This document shows positions 10,201 through 22,855 of a stretch of 64,000 nucleotides of DNA, piece after piece (positions within the stretch are counted from its first letter, which is position 1; every line of letters starts with the position of its first letter). The stretch comes from Taenia hydatigena (lineage: Eukaryota; Platyhelminthes; Cestoda; Cyclophyllidea; Taeniidae). Both the position numbers and the translations under genes were made by a program. Location of the stretch: contig JADWOT020001576.1 of NCBI GenBank assembly GCA_036345935.2, positions 666-64,665 of the forward strand. The letters are read 5' to 3'. Under the pieces are notes generated by a model. The model was not told the origin of the DNA and made no database searches. It was given only the letters and a program-made list of their open reading frames with translations.

Positions 10201-13200
10201 AGTTTTCTGTTTTAACAATCCACTTCTCGAGTTGGCGCATGTCGCAATCTTGTATAAAAGGGCTCATTCCATAGCCTCTTCCTTCTCTTTGTCGCTGCTA
10301 TCCATGTGGCTCACTAACAGTCAGGGAACTAGCGATGCTGCCAGAGTGATCGGATGGCATGCAGAAGGAATACGTGCTCCAGAACTCAGCCTACACCTTT
10401 CACTCAAAGGGGACCAACACAAGAGTAACTGTGCGCAAACAAGTAGTCAAATGCGTTCATTGTAGTAATTAGTGTAGTGGAGCACAGAGTCAACACTAAA
10501 TGGGCAGTAAAGAGCAAATTGTTGCAATTCTTCGTGGCGATGTACTTGCAGAATGTACAACAGTTACTGCTCTAGCGTCGCAAATGCGTCTTGACGGATT
10601 TTCACTGTGTCATGAATACTGTCCTGTAGAAGATCCTCAGTATCTGTAACTGCCTTCTGTATGATATCGAAACGTGAACTTAGCTGCATTTCCAACAATC
10701 AGTCAGCCATTCATTGAAACGATTAAAGCTTTACAGGATTGAGTGAATTAAAAATTGTGAATTAATTTATGATCGAATGAATGCATTTTAAGCAAAATTG
10801 ATGAATTCGATTTTTACGCACGCAGGATTGACTATAACGATGCCTGACAAATAATCTTAGGAGCTGCAATCCTTAAATGATTAATGCGGTTGCATCTGTG
10901 CGTCTTCAGATGATACCATCGACATCACTTTAACCACCTCACATTCCAATGCAGTAATACATGCAGCCGGTGCTGCGCAACCGAAGGCAATGCAATGCGG
11001 TGCAATCGGACACGATGTGGTAAAAATTATTAAACTGCACAAACTGGCACAAATGGGTGGAGGGAAGCTCAGAATAGCGGAGAGATTCAGGGTAAGATGA
11101 AGTAAGGTGTGGAGGAGTGAATTGCCGTAAAGTAAGGCAGCAACTCTAGTGTTTCACCACTGCCACCAATGCGCGTCCTGTAGCATATCCCAGATGAGCA
11201 TTCACGCTCCTTATTCTCTACACGACGTAATCACAAAAACTATAATAATTCACCCACAGCAAAAGCTAGGTGTAAACAGTAGTTTTGTTAAATGCATACT
11301 CAGAAAGCAGTACCGACATTTTGCAATCTTGGCAAATATGGATATCGTGTGTACAAAGTTGACTCAATCATTGAGTGATGGATTGGGTGCTTCTCTAGAT
11401 CGTAGTGCTGATAGCACAAGCAAAAGGGATTGGAAAGACACGTCCAAGTAAAGGCCGACTTATAGGAGCCTTCATATGGGGATGTGAAGATAATTGCAGA
11501 AGAGTGTTTGGTCACAGACATGATGCTAGTCGCTTTAGCAAATGCACGTCAGAGGTGGAATTCGTCTCAAATACCAAAACGTTCGCGCTATTTACTGTCA
11601 CCCACGCACCTGCCTATCTGCGTTGGTTGGCAATATTGACACAAGTGCCAGTTGACATGTCAAATGGGTCGCGCTTGCTGTTGGCAGTATGAAATAGGCT
11701 GCGAAATGGAATAGGTGACCGGCTAAGAGGCGATCTGCACTATTCAATCACCCGGCCAACACACAGTGCATGCTGCAGTAGCGACAACGGTTACTCCAAA
11801 ACAATAGATTTTGAAGGTAACTTCTAAGCAATGCCCAAAGTGACCTAATGTATCAACGCAGTTTAAGAAATCCACTTAAAACCAAATTGGCGCAGAAAAC
11901 GAATAAACTGGTTTCTTTAACGTCCTCTCGCTCCTCTTGGGTGAGCGTCCTTGCTTTCGTCTGCTGGGAGTCCCGTGCTGTGTGTGTTTGCCTAAGCAAC
12001 ATCCCAATTAAGGTCACTCATAGGGTTCAAGTAGATTTCCCCAAGCCACAAATTTAAGGGAACACTCGTTTAGTTCCTGTTGGGATCATAGCAAGGCAGG
12101 AAACAGAACAATGTCTGAGTAGGTTAACAATGCCACTTTGTAACTAAAATGTGAAAATTGCGATGTGGCTGGCTTAACGCCTAGAGAAGCTGAGCTGGAA
12201 GGTTGATTCTGTGCTTAGTCGCACGGAGCTTTCGGCGAACACGTTTCTCGTTATCCGCCTTCGAGGGAGAAGCGTACTCTGAGTTAGCATAACCCTCACC
12301 ACCAATGAAGAGCGTTTGCTACCTGTTCTCACTCTACTCGTTCTAAGGGAATAAAAGCAATCGGCACACTTCGCTTTGAAGGGCGAAACCCACTGCGTCC
12401 CAATCAAAAACGACACGCATAATGCTAACGCTGACCATGCGTCGACCACTTTCACGAAGAATACACATTTCTCCAAACTGCTCTGCACAGATATGTTCCG
12501 ACGCTGTTCACTCAGAATATCACTTTTAGTATTACCAGTGTATCGACAAGACTGATGCTTCAAAAAGCTACTGAGGCACCTCGAGTGCAGCGACGAAACA
12601 TCATTTACCTTTGCCATCCCCACACACCGCCTGTTCACCCATCTCATCGCCTTCTCATCCTCACGATGCTCAATTCTCCTTAACCTGGTGCTGCGTGGCG
12701 CGGAAAGATTTCACCTGTGTACATTCGTAGTTGTTAGCTACTCGGAGGAGAACAAGAGCTGAGTCAAGTCCACTCACCGACTCAGTCATCTGCCCCGCTC
12801 CGTCTTATCCACACAACCTAAGTCAAACCACGATTTGGACAAAGGCAAATTTTAAACAATGTCTATTGTGTCCATTTATTTTAATTCGCCATGCTTCCAT
12901 CCAGATCGCAGTCACATACTGATGCCGAAGATTCCACTGAAAACTCATGGTCAATGCTGGCATGATTGATGCAAATGAGAGGAGGTGAAGACGCATCCCT
13001 CTACGCTGGCTGAATCGCAGCATGCAATTGTTGGAAAAAATAATTCTCTTGAATAAAGGAAAAGTGTTTGGTAAGCATAAATCTCGGTTCGGAACCCCAG
13101 TCATCATCTATCATGGAGGGAGAAGCATGCACTGTGAGGAAAAATAACCCTCACCAGTTTGTTCCGTTTATTACATCGCCAACGATGGAAGTGAGAATCA

Positions 13201-13239
13201 AGGAGGAATCGATAAACGCCAATCTCTCACACACATCAA
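7207..13239. other. Loop region with no recognisable gene
   Basis: About 6 kb with many short ORFs in all frames but none with a recognisable domain, consistent splice structure or internal conservation. A TATAAAAG at 10253-10260 is followed by only a short ORF. The 157-codon minus-strand ORF at 12174-12647 is within the length expected by chance here. Part of it (about 12320-12350) resembles 23870-23900, so it may include old repeat. Confidence 0.5.
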
Positions 13240-16200
13240 AGCAGGTGGTGCACATCTGCCTACTCAAAGCAGGTAGACTGTGCAGACATTGCCTGTTCCC
13301 TAACTGAGCCATTATAAGTACAAAACAGAGGCAAACCATGGCTGCATACCCTACGGAGGCAACATGCACACAGCATCGATGCCCACTGCCCGAGGCACAG
13401 CTGCCACGTAGAGTGAGGCTGCTGCCGTGTGTGCAATTTGTAGCTACAATGCCAGCAGAGTGTGCTAGTAGGCTTGATGCTCATTTCTTTCCATTTGATT
13501 TTTAATTCTTGAAAAGCAGTGGATAAAATGCAGGTGGGTAACAATCTCCTTCGTGGGTGACAGGATGAACGGAGCAGAGTGATGAGGATTAGCCACCGCC
13601 TTATTAGTAGAATTGCCATGACTGGCTCGTCGATTGTCGCAGCAATGATGACATGACTTTATTGTAGAGAAATTGCCTATGTGCAACAACTCTAGCAAAC
13701 TAATGAATAGGTAGTTCCTACCTATGTCGACTTCATGGGCTGCTACGCCCAATTGTGCCCCAAGATTAACCACAAGTCTGAATATTTGCCATTCGCCATC
13801 GCCTTCATTGAGTGGCATGCCTGGCTGCCTATGGAGGAGTGCCAACGCCCGCCCGACCAAAGCAAGTGCAATCCACTCACTAAGCACATCTCGATACGAT
13901 GATATGAATATTCTGCGTTGTCTTGATCAAAACCTTGTTAGCCGGCCTCGTTGTGTCGTAATGTCATTGCTTACATTGTTTTGCACTCAGTCACTCAGTC
14001 GCGCAAGTTATTGAATGCCTGTCTGGTTGAATCGGCAAACCGACTAATCATCCACCTGACCAACTGCTAGAAATTGTGCAGGCCGTGAAGTTCCTCATTT
14101 TGACTTCTATGTCAAACACAACTGTGGCGTATTTTAGGCCATGGAATGCTTGGCAGGGAGATGAACTCATCGTGAGTTACTATCTCAAGGAGTCCGCTTG
14201 ACTCACTTGATTTCCCAATTAGACGAGTCTTTCCCAGTGAAAACCGAATGCTTTTGATATGGATTTAGTAGTGCTGCATTCTCGGATCAGCTTCCAGTGA
14301 TAGGAAAACGTCGGTTTTCCTGCCAACATCCGATAAGTCTAGAGCTAGAACGAGTGTGGATAGTCGGATCGCTGAGAGGTCGATTGCTTTAAATAACACG
14401 ATTAGAGAAGTTTTGCGCAGACATGATAAAATCATGCAGAGTTCTTTCGAGTAGGTTGAGAAACTGCTGCAAAATAATTTTGACCTGAAATAATCACCTC
14501 TCAGTGGCTATGCTTGTGCCACCTATGGCCATATGGACACTTGTCACATGTCATCCCGACGACTCTATGCATGAATGCAAGAGCATTTGGCTAGTGGGAG
14601 AGGAAGATGACGGTTTGATGATGGGCTGTGCGCATCACTTACTGTTTCCTTCTATTTATTCCATTAATCTCGACCTTCTCCTACAGGTGACCGCCTCCCT
14701 TGCACGTTCTCACCTACTCACCCCCAAAGCACCATTGCGTGTCCCATTCCCTTTTAGTCGATACTTCCAAACATGGGTAATGAAAATTAGCACCAAATGT
14801 GGCAAAAACTGCATTTAAAGCATACCACTATGCCAGAGTGAAGAAGGACAGAAAGTAAGGAGCACTAGCAATTAAGCAGTTAAAAAGGAAAGGAAAATTT
14901 AAATTGACAGGAACACCTCTACTGTCACCATGTCACCAGGTTGACTGCATTGCGACAGCAGTTCACCAGCGCAAAGACTAGGTTCGCGCAGTTGAAGGCT
15001 GAGCAGACTACTTCGACCTCCAACAGTCATTATCAAACTACCAAAACATGAAACGTGCAGCTAAGTAGCTGCCATGTCTGTCGTTGACGAGAAGACGGGG
15101 ATTTAAAAATGAATTGCGTGCGTAACAGCATCCTACCACTCAAGTGTGCCGGACGCGAGTGGGTGGATTATATGGACGATCTGCACGCACTCTACACATT
15201 CTAGGGATGTGGAGGTCATGAAGAAGAAATGATATCCGCATTCCTTACACACTTTGCTCTGGTAATCAATGCCTTCATTTTATTGCGTAGAGAATTCCCT
15301 TTCAAGTGATACGGTGGATGCCACTAGAGCGGTGTTAAGTTAGACACCACACAAGATTATTGCAAACAAAAACTAAAGAGCTCTTTGCCGAGGAGCAGCT
15401 AGACGGAAAAGATTCTATTTTACTTGTTCTTCACTGTCTCTTCTGTACCTGGTTGATCCCTATGACTGCGAAGATTACGAGGACTCGCTTGATTCAAAAG
15501 GCACCTCCGATGACAACACTCATGCAAGAAGAGTGCGCATCGACATGAGACAGCAAAAATTAACTAGATGATCGTAAGGACATAGTTCATCGCATCTCAA
15601 GACATGTCGAAGCTGCAACCCGCTATGGCTTCCACGAAGCGTGAGGCATTCGCAGTGTCAGCAGCTGTGTATCGACACATTCGCAAGGGTGTATAAAGGT
15701 GGGGATTTCGTCTTTCCTTACTTGGTCCTCAGTTACTTAAGACGAGTAGATTGGATGCAGGTAGGTATCAGTATCCAGAACCGGTACCGCTGTGCCGCCA
15801 CTGCTGTTGATGCAATTGGCACTGCTGCAACACTGCCGAACTCTACAGCCAGACTGACCAGCAGCATCATTAGTGGAGACGGATATGCAGCCACTTTATC
15901 AGGTCGACACGTAAGCATCCCTGAGACTGCGAAGATTACGAGAACTCGCTTGGGTTGAAAGGACACCTCTGGTGATATTACTTATGCAAGAAATGTACGC
16001 ATCGATATGTGAAGGTAAAAAATCATTAGATGCTTCTAGGGACGAAGTTGATCGGGTTCCAAAGCTTCTTAAGGTAGCAATTTGTTCTGCAACCAAGTAG
16101 ACAATAGACGAATGTCGAATCTCTGCTACATTACAAAGGAAAAGTTGGCGGCGGACACAACTCAGGAGGATCGAAATCGGGTGTCGGGTAGCACACACCT

Positions 16201-16400
16201 GCCTGTCCAAGTAGGCTAGTTGTGCAGACATCACTAGTGAAGTGAAGAGATCACCAAGGGATGCAAAGAAGGAAGGAGACACACCATGATTGCAGACATC
16301 ACTTGTGAACGGTCTCGATCCCCATTAACTGAGAGGTGGCTTCCACGAAGAGTGAGGCTGTTGCAATATCAGCAGCCGTGTGTCGACACATCATTGTTAC
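13240..16400. repeat. Cluster of degenerate direct repeats
   Basis: About 140 bases beginning ACTGCGAAGATTACGAGGAC near 15466 recur near 15930. A second block, GGCTTCCACGAAG.GTGAGG...GTCAGCAGC.GTGT.TCGACACAT, occurs near 15627 and 16337, with a weaker relative near 13395-13440. A third block around TTGTGCAGACAT is shared by 13275 and 16215. Spacing and order suggest an old tandem or transposed repeat unit. No coding frame is maintained between the copies. Confidence 0.5.
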
Positions 16401-19229
16401 TCCACAAGTACAAAAGAAGTAAGAAAAAGTGCACGATGTGGCATAATCCCTTTTTGAATCATGCAATTATAATATGGGGTAAGGAGAAAGAGAATGATAC
16501 ATGAGGAACAAAGGAGGGCACTGGCGTTTGAGAAAAAGGCTGCCTTAGACGGAGTGATGTCTGTTCTACGTAACATGAGTCAAAACCTTATTAGGATTGA
16601 GGTGAAGTCTTGGTAGAATTTATTTTATGCTTTGGCATGGTAATCCGCCCAACAGACAAAACAAATCAAGATTTCTCTTGTGCTAATATAAAGGTTTATT
16701 TGGCGGGGACGGAATAGTTAGGAGCTACAATGACAGTCCCACCGACCTCTTGCCAACTAGCATTCCATGTCAAATCCATTTCAGGGAACGATCCAAACAG
16801 CTCCAAAAGAAACCTTCTCATGCAGATGTTTTGCCGTTCTAGCAGGCACAGTTTACTGAGATCTTTCTATTTGGCTCTGCTTCTCAACCGTCGATGCATT
16901 CAACTATGTCTGCAGTGTCTATCCAATGTTGCATTTCATTCTGTTAATCGCTGTCATAATCAGAACTAAATCTCTTCACGTAGTGCTCGAGAGTTTTGGC
17001 GTGGGGAGTAAACAGCAGTTGTCCATGCCTACTGAGGCATCATTGGCGTTTTGGGGCTGCCAGTAGGGAGGAGGTCACTGAGAGTTCTAACTTAGCCCTC
17101 CACGCAGATAAGCACCTTCGCGTGCACCTTCGCGTGCAATTACTAGGTGTAAAGGCTCCTATTCAGCACCTACGGGGCGAATTTTGAAGAGGAGGGGTAA
17201 ATAAAGACATTGAGACTCACCTGTGTTGGTGCCGAGGCGCACAACCCCAGTGGTGGTTACAATCGCCTTGGAAGATAGCGGTGGCACTGTGAGGTCAGTT
17301 ACGTCTACTAGGGCACTGCTAAACTACGATTCAAAGTATGCCCACTGTAAGGACTCAGGCAGAAAGTCTTTGGCTGCTACACATAGTATATCTGCGCGTT
17401 GAGAATAGACAAATATGGCGAACGGTGATGCCGCAGCCTCCTATCTAATCATCCACCCTCTCCACCTTCACTCACTTCTCGTTCGCCCCACCTTATCTCC
17501 TTCCCGTACTCAAATTGATTTAAGATTTCTCTAGCCTAATGCCGTGTGCTGTTGAGAGACTCAATAAGTGTATGCTTATGGTTGCGAGCCCCTCAGATTA
17601 GAACAAGAGGTAAATTGAGACCATTCACCCTATCACTCATCTTTCGGCCATCGTCTGTTCTACGTGACAAAAGTCAAAGCATGGGATTCACTCCATTGAT
17701 AGCCATCGGAGTCGCTTAGAACATGGCGCTCACTGTTGGTTGACTGTTTCGTGTCAACTCATAAAGTGCTGTGATGTTTACATGGCAGGGTGAAATTTAC
17801 AGCACGTAAACAGGTGCTTTGACCTCCTCCCTTCCCTTGCTTCACATAGTCCTTTCACCAATGCAGCAAGCACTCTACGTTGGCGCTGTAATGAAGACGA
17901 CAGATCGATGATGGTTATGCTGAATCAGAAAGCAGATGACGGCAGTTCCATGGTAAAAAACATGTTTACCAAACGCTTCTCGCTGCGAAAGTGAAAACCA
18001 GATGATGCCGCACAGCAAAGTATTTTGCATGTCACTCAACTTTCTACCACTTGATTTAATGAGAGCTGGAAGCCATGTCACAGGTTTATCCATCACCAAT
18101 CCATCTTTGCCGCTATGCTTAAGCTTAGTTACAGCAACAATCATAAATCGTGGCCATCGTCAATGCAGTCCGATGGACACCTCAATACAGGAGCTGATAG
18201 TCGCGTGTGAATGCCATTACTCACTTTCTTGCTGAATTGCCCATCTATCTCATCTGGTCAGCTTTTATAAGAGTTTCTACTTTTATTCTGGTCATTTCCT
18301 TTTGCCACTCTCAGTAAGCGATACTGCAAATACAATAGATAAACGTGGTAATCACGAAACAACAAAGGAGGTTGTAGAAGATTATAACCCTTGCATTCTA
18401 TGATTATGCATTATTCTGGGGCTCCGTACAGATGCAACCCTGTGTGTGTGCCTCGGCTGTCTACTATTCAAGTAAACTCAATACGAATCCCTTCTTGCTG
18501 ATTTGCGAAATCGCTTAGGGAATGGTAAGGATACGCTGGGGATCATAGAATTTTCACTAGGTCGGTTTTCTTCGGTCATGTCCTGCATTGGAACCACTTA
18601 CCCTTCCAAAAGTTTTATTCCTAACTCTTAGCTCCTTTAACCAGTCAGGCTGCAGCCCACTTTTAATCAATTCATGCTTATTCTTACTCGGGCCTCTTCT
18701 GCCGGATAACGTTGATCAAACCAATGCGAAGCCCCACTTTTCCCAAAGGTACGCGTCCAAAGAATTCGTGCGCTGCAATTCACCCGCCACGTTTCTTAAT
18801 TCTTACAATGAATGCGTAGTGCCAAATGTCAACTGCTTCACTTCAATATCAATTGTGTTGGTATTGATTGTGGTTGAAGATGAAAACCACCTCTTCGATT
18901 GCTTAGATTTGGTCGTGTCAAACATTCGCATATTGCAAAACAAGGCATTTTGGAAGGGCATGCCGTTTTGTGAGAAGTGCTTTGAAGGGAGACACCCGAT
19001 TATGGACTAGAAGGGTTTTTAGAGATAGTTTGCGCCAAGTTAACTGCGAAGTAGTGTCAGTGATGGTTGCAGTTATTGCACTGGTAGTGTTGCCGATGAT
19101 TTTGTCTGATAATAGGTGAGAATGATTACACTGATACCCTACCGAATGCAACTTTCGCATTTGCATTTGCGTGGGCATGTGCTGTTGCCTTTGATACCCA
19201 TTAAACAGATCGAGAAGTAAATGAGTAAG
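16401..19229. other. Loop region with no recognisable gene
   Basis: Nothing beyond short chance ORFs is seen. A small tandem, CACCTTCGCGTG repeated twice, is near 17114-17138. The 140-codon ORF at 18588-19010 has no domain, promoter or conserved copy that I can see. Confidence 0.45.
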
Positions 19230-19231
19230 TG

Positions 19232-19300
19232 AGACGCAATGTGAGGTGATTGCAAGGAGGAGAAGAAGGCGAACCAGGCTGGAGTGCGATCACATGCTGC
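19232..19300 (-). pseudogene. 5' fragment of the secreted cationic peptide family
   Basis: On the minus strand this aligns with the start of the gene at 22418: the ATG (19295-19293) followed by the Leu-rich signal-peptide codons, including the shared CTTCTTCTCCTCCTTGCA run. The second codon is TGA, so translation would stop at once. Homology ends a few codons past the signal peptide, and the propiece and cationic part are absent. It is a truncated relic, in the same orientation as the broken copy at 20331-20720. Confidence 0.6.
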
Positions 19301-20330
19301 GGTATGGGGGTGTCGACCTCAGTTACAGGCTTGTGAGCTGACTGGCGCATTTACGTAGCTGTCCAAAATCACGGTTTGTGCTAGTAAGCCGGATAAATGC
19401 ACATAAATATTGCCACAGAGAGCAAGTGCTGTGGGATTTAATCCGGCCTCGTTTCATACACATTTGCACTGGTGGGAGCGCAAGCATCGCTGCTACGTGG
19501 TGAACCTAACAAATACGAACATTCGGCATTCTTGTGGCACTGAATACAATTGTGGGTTATTGGACTTTACTACACGACAGGGCCTTAAAATGAAGAGTGC
19601 AGCATGACAGAATGCTAGTATCTATTCCAACAGAGAGTATTTTAAGCTCCCTGCTTCGTGGTTGTCAAGAGAGATAGCTTTTAATTACACACCTGTTTCG
19701 ATGTTTATTGAATCAGCCGATGGAGATGAGAGACGCTCTGCAGATGATTTCAAAGACAATGCGAGCTAATCCAGCATCATTACGCCCGCTAAGAAACGAC
19801 AAACGAGAACATGATCCATTGCATAATATTGAGAAGACGTTAGGTTATACGACTGTGTTTTAGTAGATTCAGGAACGGCCAAACATCTAACATCGTTGAT
19901 TCATTGAGTTACCCTCTTAAAAGTATTTATGCAACCTCAATCCACGTGGTCTGATGCACACCGCTCTGTTGTGCATGCTAGCACTTTTCCGATTTCTCCT
20001 ACTTTTCTGCAAAGCAACGCATTAACTGCTCCTTAGGTTTATAGACTTTTTTGTTTGTTTGATGTCAGGTCATCTTCAGGATCTCCTAACAGAGGGAACT
20101 CGGAGGAGGAGAAATATCCAGGTCTCGACGGAACACTATCGGTATTGGCGCAGATTAAGGCCTGAGTGTTTTCCACAAAAATCAAGTCCTCTGGAATAGA
20201 AGAACCAACCCACTCACGCCTAGTTGTGTTTGGTCACCTTGATATTTAATTGCCGAACACCATCAAGAGTTCTTCAGATTCAGCTAGGGAGCATTTTAGG
20301 CAACTCCATCAACAATGTCAAAGACTCAGG

Positions 20331-20830
20331 CTATTTGAAAGCAACTAAACAGTCAACGGTGTAGACATTTACCATAACCCATTTTCTAAAACGCTCTAGA
20401 GAGCCTTCGGATATCATTACCCACCCTTTGGTAAGCACGACTAATCCTCCGTCGAAAGCTACGTCATCCAGCTGGCACAAAGCCATCCCCCACACACCAG
20501 CTTCATCGGATTCGTCAATCAGCATCTCTCGCCCCTCATCCTCTTCAACGTCTCCCTTTGCGTCGACCTCTCTCTCACTATCTAGACTGTCAGGTACCCC
20601 AAGCAGATCCAGCTCCGAATTCCGTACACTCTTGCTATCTGGCGCCACTACTGAAGAGGCGCGATATGGAGCGAGTGCAAGGAGGAGAAGAAAGGAAACC
20701 AGGTCCAATTGTGATCGGATGCTGTAGTTCAGTGATGCCTAAGGCAACGGCGTCTTAAACGTGGTGTGCACCGCCTACATTACGTGCCTGCAAGCCTGGT
20801 AATGCGCTTGCTTAACTAGCTGAAATCGTT
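20331..20830 (-). pseudogene. Broken paralogue of the secreted cationic peptide gene
   Basis: Minus-strand homologue of 22347-22789. It shares the upstream GGTGCACACCA block, a Leu-rich signal segment (LLLLALAPYR..SVVAPDS), an acidic propiece and an Arg-rich 3' part. The homologous start codon is ATC (20720-20718). The frame shifts between the acidic and cationic parts, and in the frame matching the cationic domain the conserved Trp codon is TGA (20466-20464), with another stop further on. The TATA box equivalent is degraded. The open frame from 20708 runs through the cationic region in the wrong frame. I call it a pseudogene; a neofunctionalised acidic secreted protein is a less likely alternative. 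Confidence 0.65.
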
Positions 20831-21131
20831 GTTTATACGAGTGGGCGACAGAAGTGTGTGAAGTGCATCGGATGCGCGACACTGTGCGAATGGGTTCGTC
20901 AGAGAGTATATCAAAACACCATGTTTCAAAGTCTAAAACGAAAAGTCAGCATTGTTATCCATCATCCACAAGTACTCCAAATGGCGCTAGTTCTACCGAA
21001 AAGTCTTAGGATGCTACGCACATAATTATAAGGCCTCCTGTCATCAAGAATACTTGTCGAGTTCTGGCGTCCTAGAATTTCATAACATCTTTCGCAGGAC
21101 TTGATTTGGGGAGTCTCTGCTGAAATCGCGG

Positions 21132-21318
21132 TGTAATGCTTTGTTTTTTATGATTGTCGGATTCGATTTCGGTCACTTGGGTGGCTATATTGTCCTAGTT
21201 GAGTGGACTAGCCTCAAGCTCATGTCAGCAGCCTCATTCGCCCTGTTTATTGTAAACATGTACACTTTGCCTCAGCATTATGCCCTCTTTTGCCTTGAAG
21301 AATGTCTTAAGGCGCTAA
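21132..21318 (+). mobile_element. Diverged solo LTR
   Basis: Begins TGTAATGCTTTG and ends GGCGCTAAA. Shared blocks with the 30103 and 55904 elements are TTTCGGTCAC, GTGGC.ATATTGTCCTAG, the central GTTTATTG.A.ATGTA, and TTTTGCCTTGAAG. The 3' CA has decayed. It is an old insertion without internal sequence, about 1 kb upstream of the intact peptide gene. Confidence 0.6.
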
Positions 21319-22346
21319 AAGTGGTGCATACCTATTCGCATAATGTCGGTCGTAAACATCGATTTAGATAAAATAAAGTGGGAAAATATTTAATTCGTAA
21401 AAGGCAGTATGTGCAAATGTATCAATGTGGACATCGGGTGTTGTGCCTTATGCAAAGCGAAATGCATTTTGAGGGAAAAATCGTGCAAGACAATGTTCTA
21501 AAACCTAGACAGGACTTCTTCTAAACTATGACGCGTGCTATTTTTCTTATAATGAACGCAGGACTAAGGGAGTTGCAAAATTTAATGAAACATCGGAACG
21601 CTCTTCCTGCCGAACAGCGATTTTGCCGCGGCAAAGTCTGCCAGAAGGTGTCCTGTAGTACTATTCATGATGAGGTGCACAAGTGGAATTTGTCGTCACT
21701 TTCTGGCGATGAGAATTATCGTTATAACATTACAGACAGTGTCTAGATAGAAGAATAAAGAAAATATTTTAACTTGGGTGTATATTATAATTTTAGCTGC
21801 TTCAATTGCCATACTAATGACTGTGGTCGGTTTTGTATATTTTCAATTTAGGACATTCTTCATTCATAAGTCGTTTAGGTGTCTTTGAGAGTGATTTGGA
21901 CTCTACACTGTTTTTCCGCTTCGCACAAATGTCCTCATCTGTTTTTACTTTGCAGCGTAAGATATTCAGCTAGGCGCATATTCCATTCATTATCCATGTT
22001 AATGGTTTTGTACTAACCTGCATGCTGACATCTCTGGATGAGTGAGAGATGGTTTATTGTGCCTAGCAGCAGTTATTCGGGATACAAGCAGCAGTTACGA
22101 ATAATTTATTCGAATTAATAAGGAAAGGTTTGTTTATTTGAAAGTTGAATTCTTATTTCATTTAGAGTTAGGGCTCACAACACAGCGGACACACTGGAAC
22201 TCTCATCAATACAAAAGAGTCCAAATGACGAGACCGATATTATTTCCTTCAGATTCTGCTATCCATGACAATTGTAGTGCAGCATCAAAACCACCCACTC
22301 GTGTAAACAACACTGTCGGAAAGTTAATCAAGTGCTTGTTGAAGCA

Positions 22347-22354
22347 TATAAATA
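22347..22354 (+). promoter_or_regulatory. TATA box of the cationic peptide gene
   Basis: TATAAATA lies 71 bases before the ATG at 22418, leaving room for a start site about 30 bases downstream and a short leader. The surrounding block (CGTGGCGTAGGTGGTGCACACCA) is partly conserved upstream of the broken paralogue at 20.7 kb, where the TATA itself is lost. Confidence 0.65.
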
Positions 22355-22417
22355 CGTGGCGTAGGTGGTGCACACCATTTACGCACCCGGTCGGCGTCAA
22401 TACCTCCAAAGCACAGA

Positions 22418-22789
22418 ATGCTACCACACTCGAGCCTGGTCTGTCTTCTTCTCCTCCTTGCATTCGTCTCACATCGAGTGTCTCCTGCTGTGGTGCCAGA
22501 CAGTGAGACTGCACGAAAATTGGAAGCGGACCTGTTTGAGGCACTTGATCTCCCGAATGATGAGGTATTTACTGAGTCAGAGGAAGATTTGTTGGTGGAC
22601 CAACTCTATCAAACTGATGAGCGGAGGGATGTGCTCATGCCAGCTGGATGGCGTCGTTTTCGACAAAGGCTGAGGCGCGCTATTCGAAGGATCGGTGATG
22701 GTGTCCGGAGGTTCCTCAGAAAGCATGGAGATGTCATCATCCCCATTATCCTCAAAGGCCTCCAAAAACGACGCCGCAGGGGCGTCTAG
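22418..22789 (+). CDS. Secreted precursor of a cationic amphipathic peptide
   Basis: A single-exon gene of 123 codons. Residues 1-24 form a signal peptide (SLVCLLLLLAFVS core, likely cut after SPA). Residues 25-68 are an acidic propiece rich in Asp/Glu (SEEDLL). A dibasic DERR at 67-70 could be a processing site. From about residue 77 the protein is strongly basic (15 Arg and 3 Lys against 2 acidic residues). Hydrophobic residues W78, F81, L85, I89, I92, V96 and F99 are spaced three to four apart, as in an amphipathic helix, followed by a hydrophobic IIPIIL segment and a terminal KRRRR. This is the general plan of host-defence peptide precursors, and flatworms are known to secrete cathelicidin-like helical peptides, but I see no cathelin domain and claim no homology. 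TATA box and poly(A) signal flank it. Membrane or ligand binding is an inference. Confidence 0.75.
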   Translation: MLPHSSLVCLLLLLAFVSHRVSPAVVPDSETARKLEADLFEALDLPNDEVFTESEEDLLVDQLYQTDERRDVLMPAGWRRFRQRLRRAIRRIGDGVRRFLRKHGDVIIPIILKGLQKRRRRGV

Positions 22790-22849
22790 GTGTTTGCAAG
22801 TGGCCTTACTCTGTGCTGCTGTAAGCTCATTTTGCTAGAAAACTTCTGC

Positions 22850-22855
22850 ATTAAA
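22850..22855 (+). terminator. Poly(A) signal of the cationic peptide gene
   Basis: ATTAAA about 60 bases past the TAG stop, the common variant of AATAAA. With the TATA box this bounds a compact transcript of roughly 0.5 kb. Confidence 0.5.

Noticed and set aside
10253..10465. TATAAAAG followed by a short ORF
   Set aside because: No signal peptide, no poly(A) signal, and no similarity to the peptide gene at 22.4 kb.
12174..12647. 157-codon minus-strand ORF, among the longest in the window
   Set aside because: No domain, splice context or conserved copy. A few ORFs of this length are expected by chance in 64 kb at this base composition.
15115..15190. YMDD in a short frame (EWVDYMDDLHALYTF), recalling a reverse transcriptase active site
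   Set aside because: The frame stops immediately, flanking residues do not fit RT block structure, and no other RT motifs are nearby. Probably chance.
20331..20708. Treating the open 125-codon frame as a functional acidic secreted protein
   Set aside because: It starts at an internal Met past the lost start codon and reads the former cationic region in the wrong frame, with no TATA box left.
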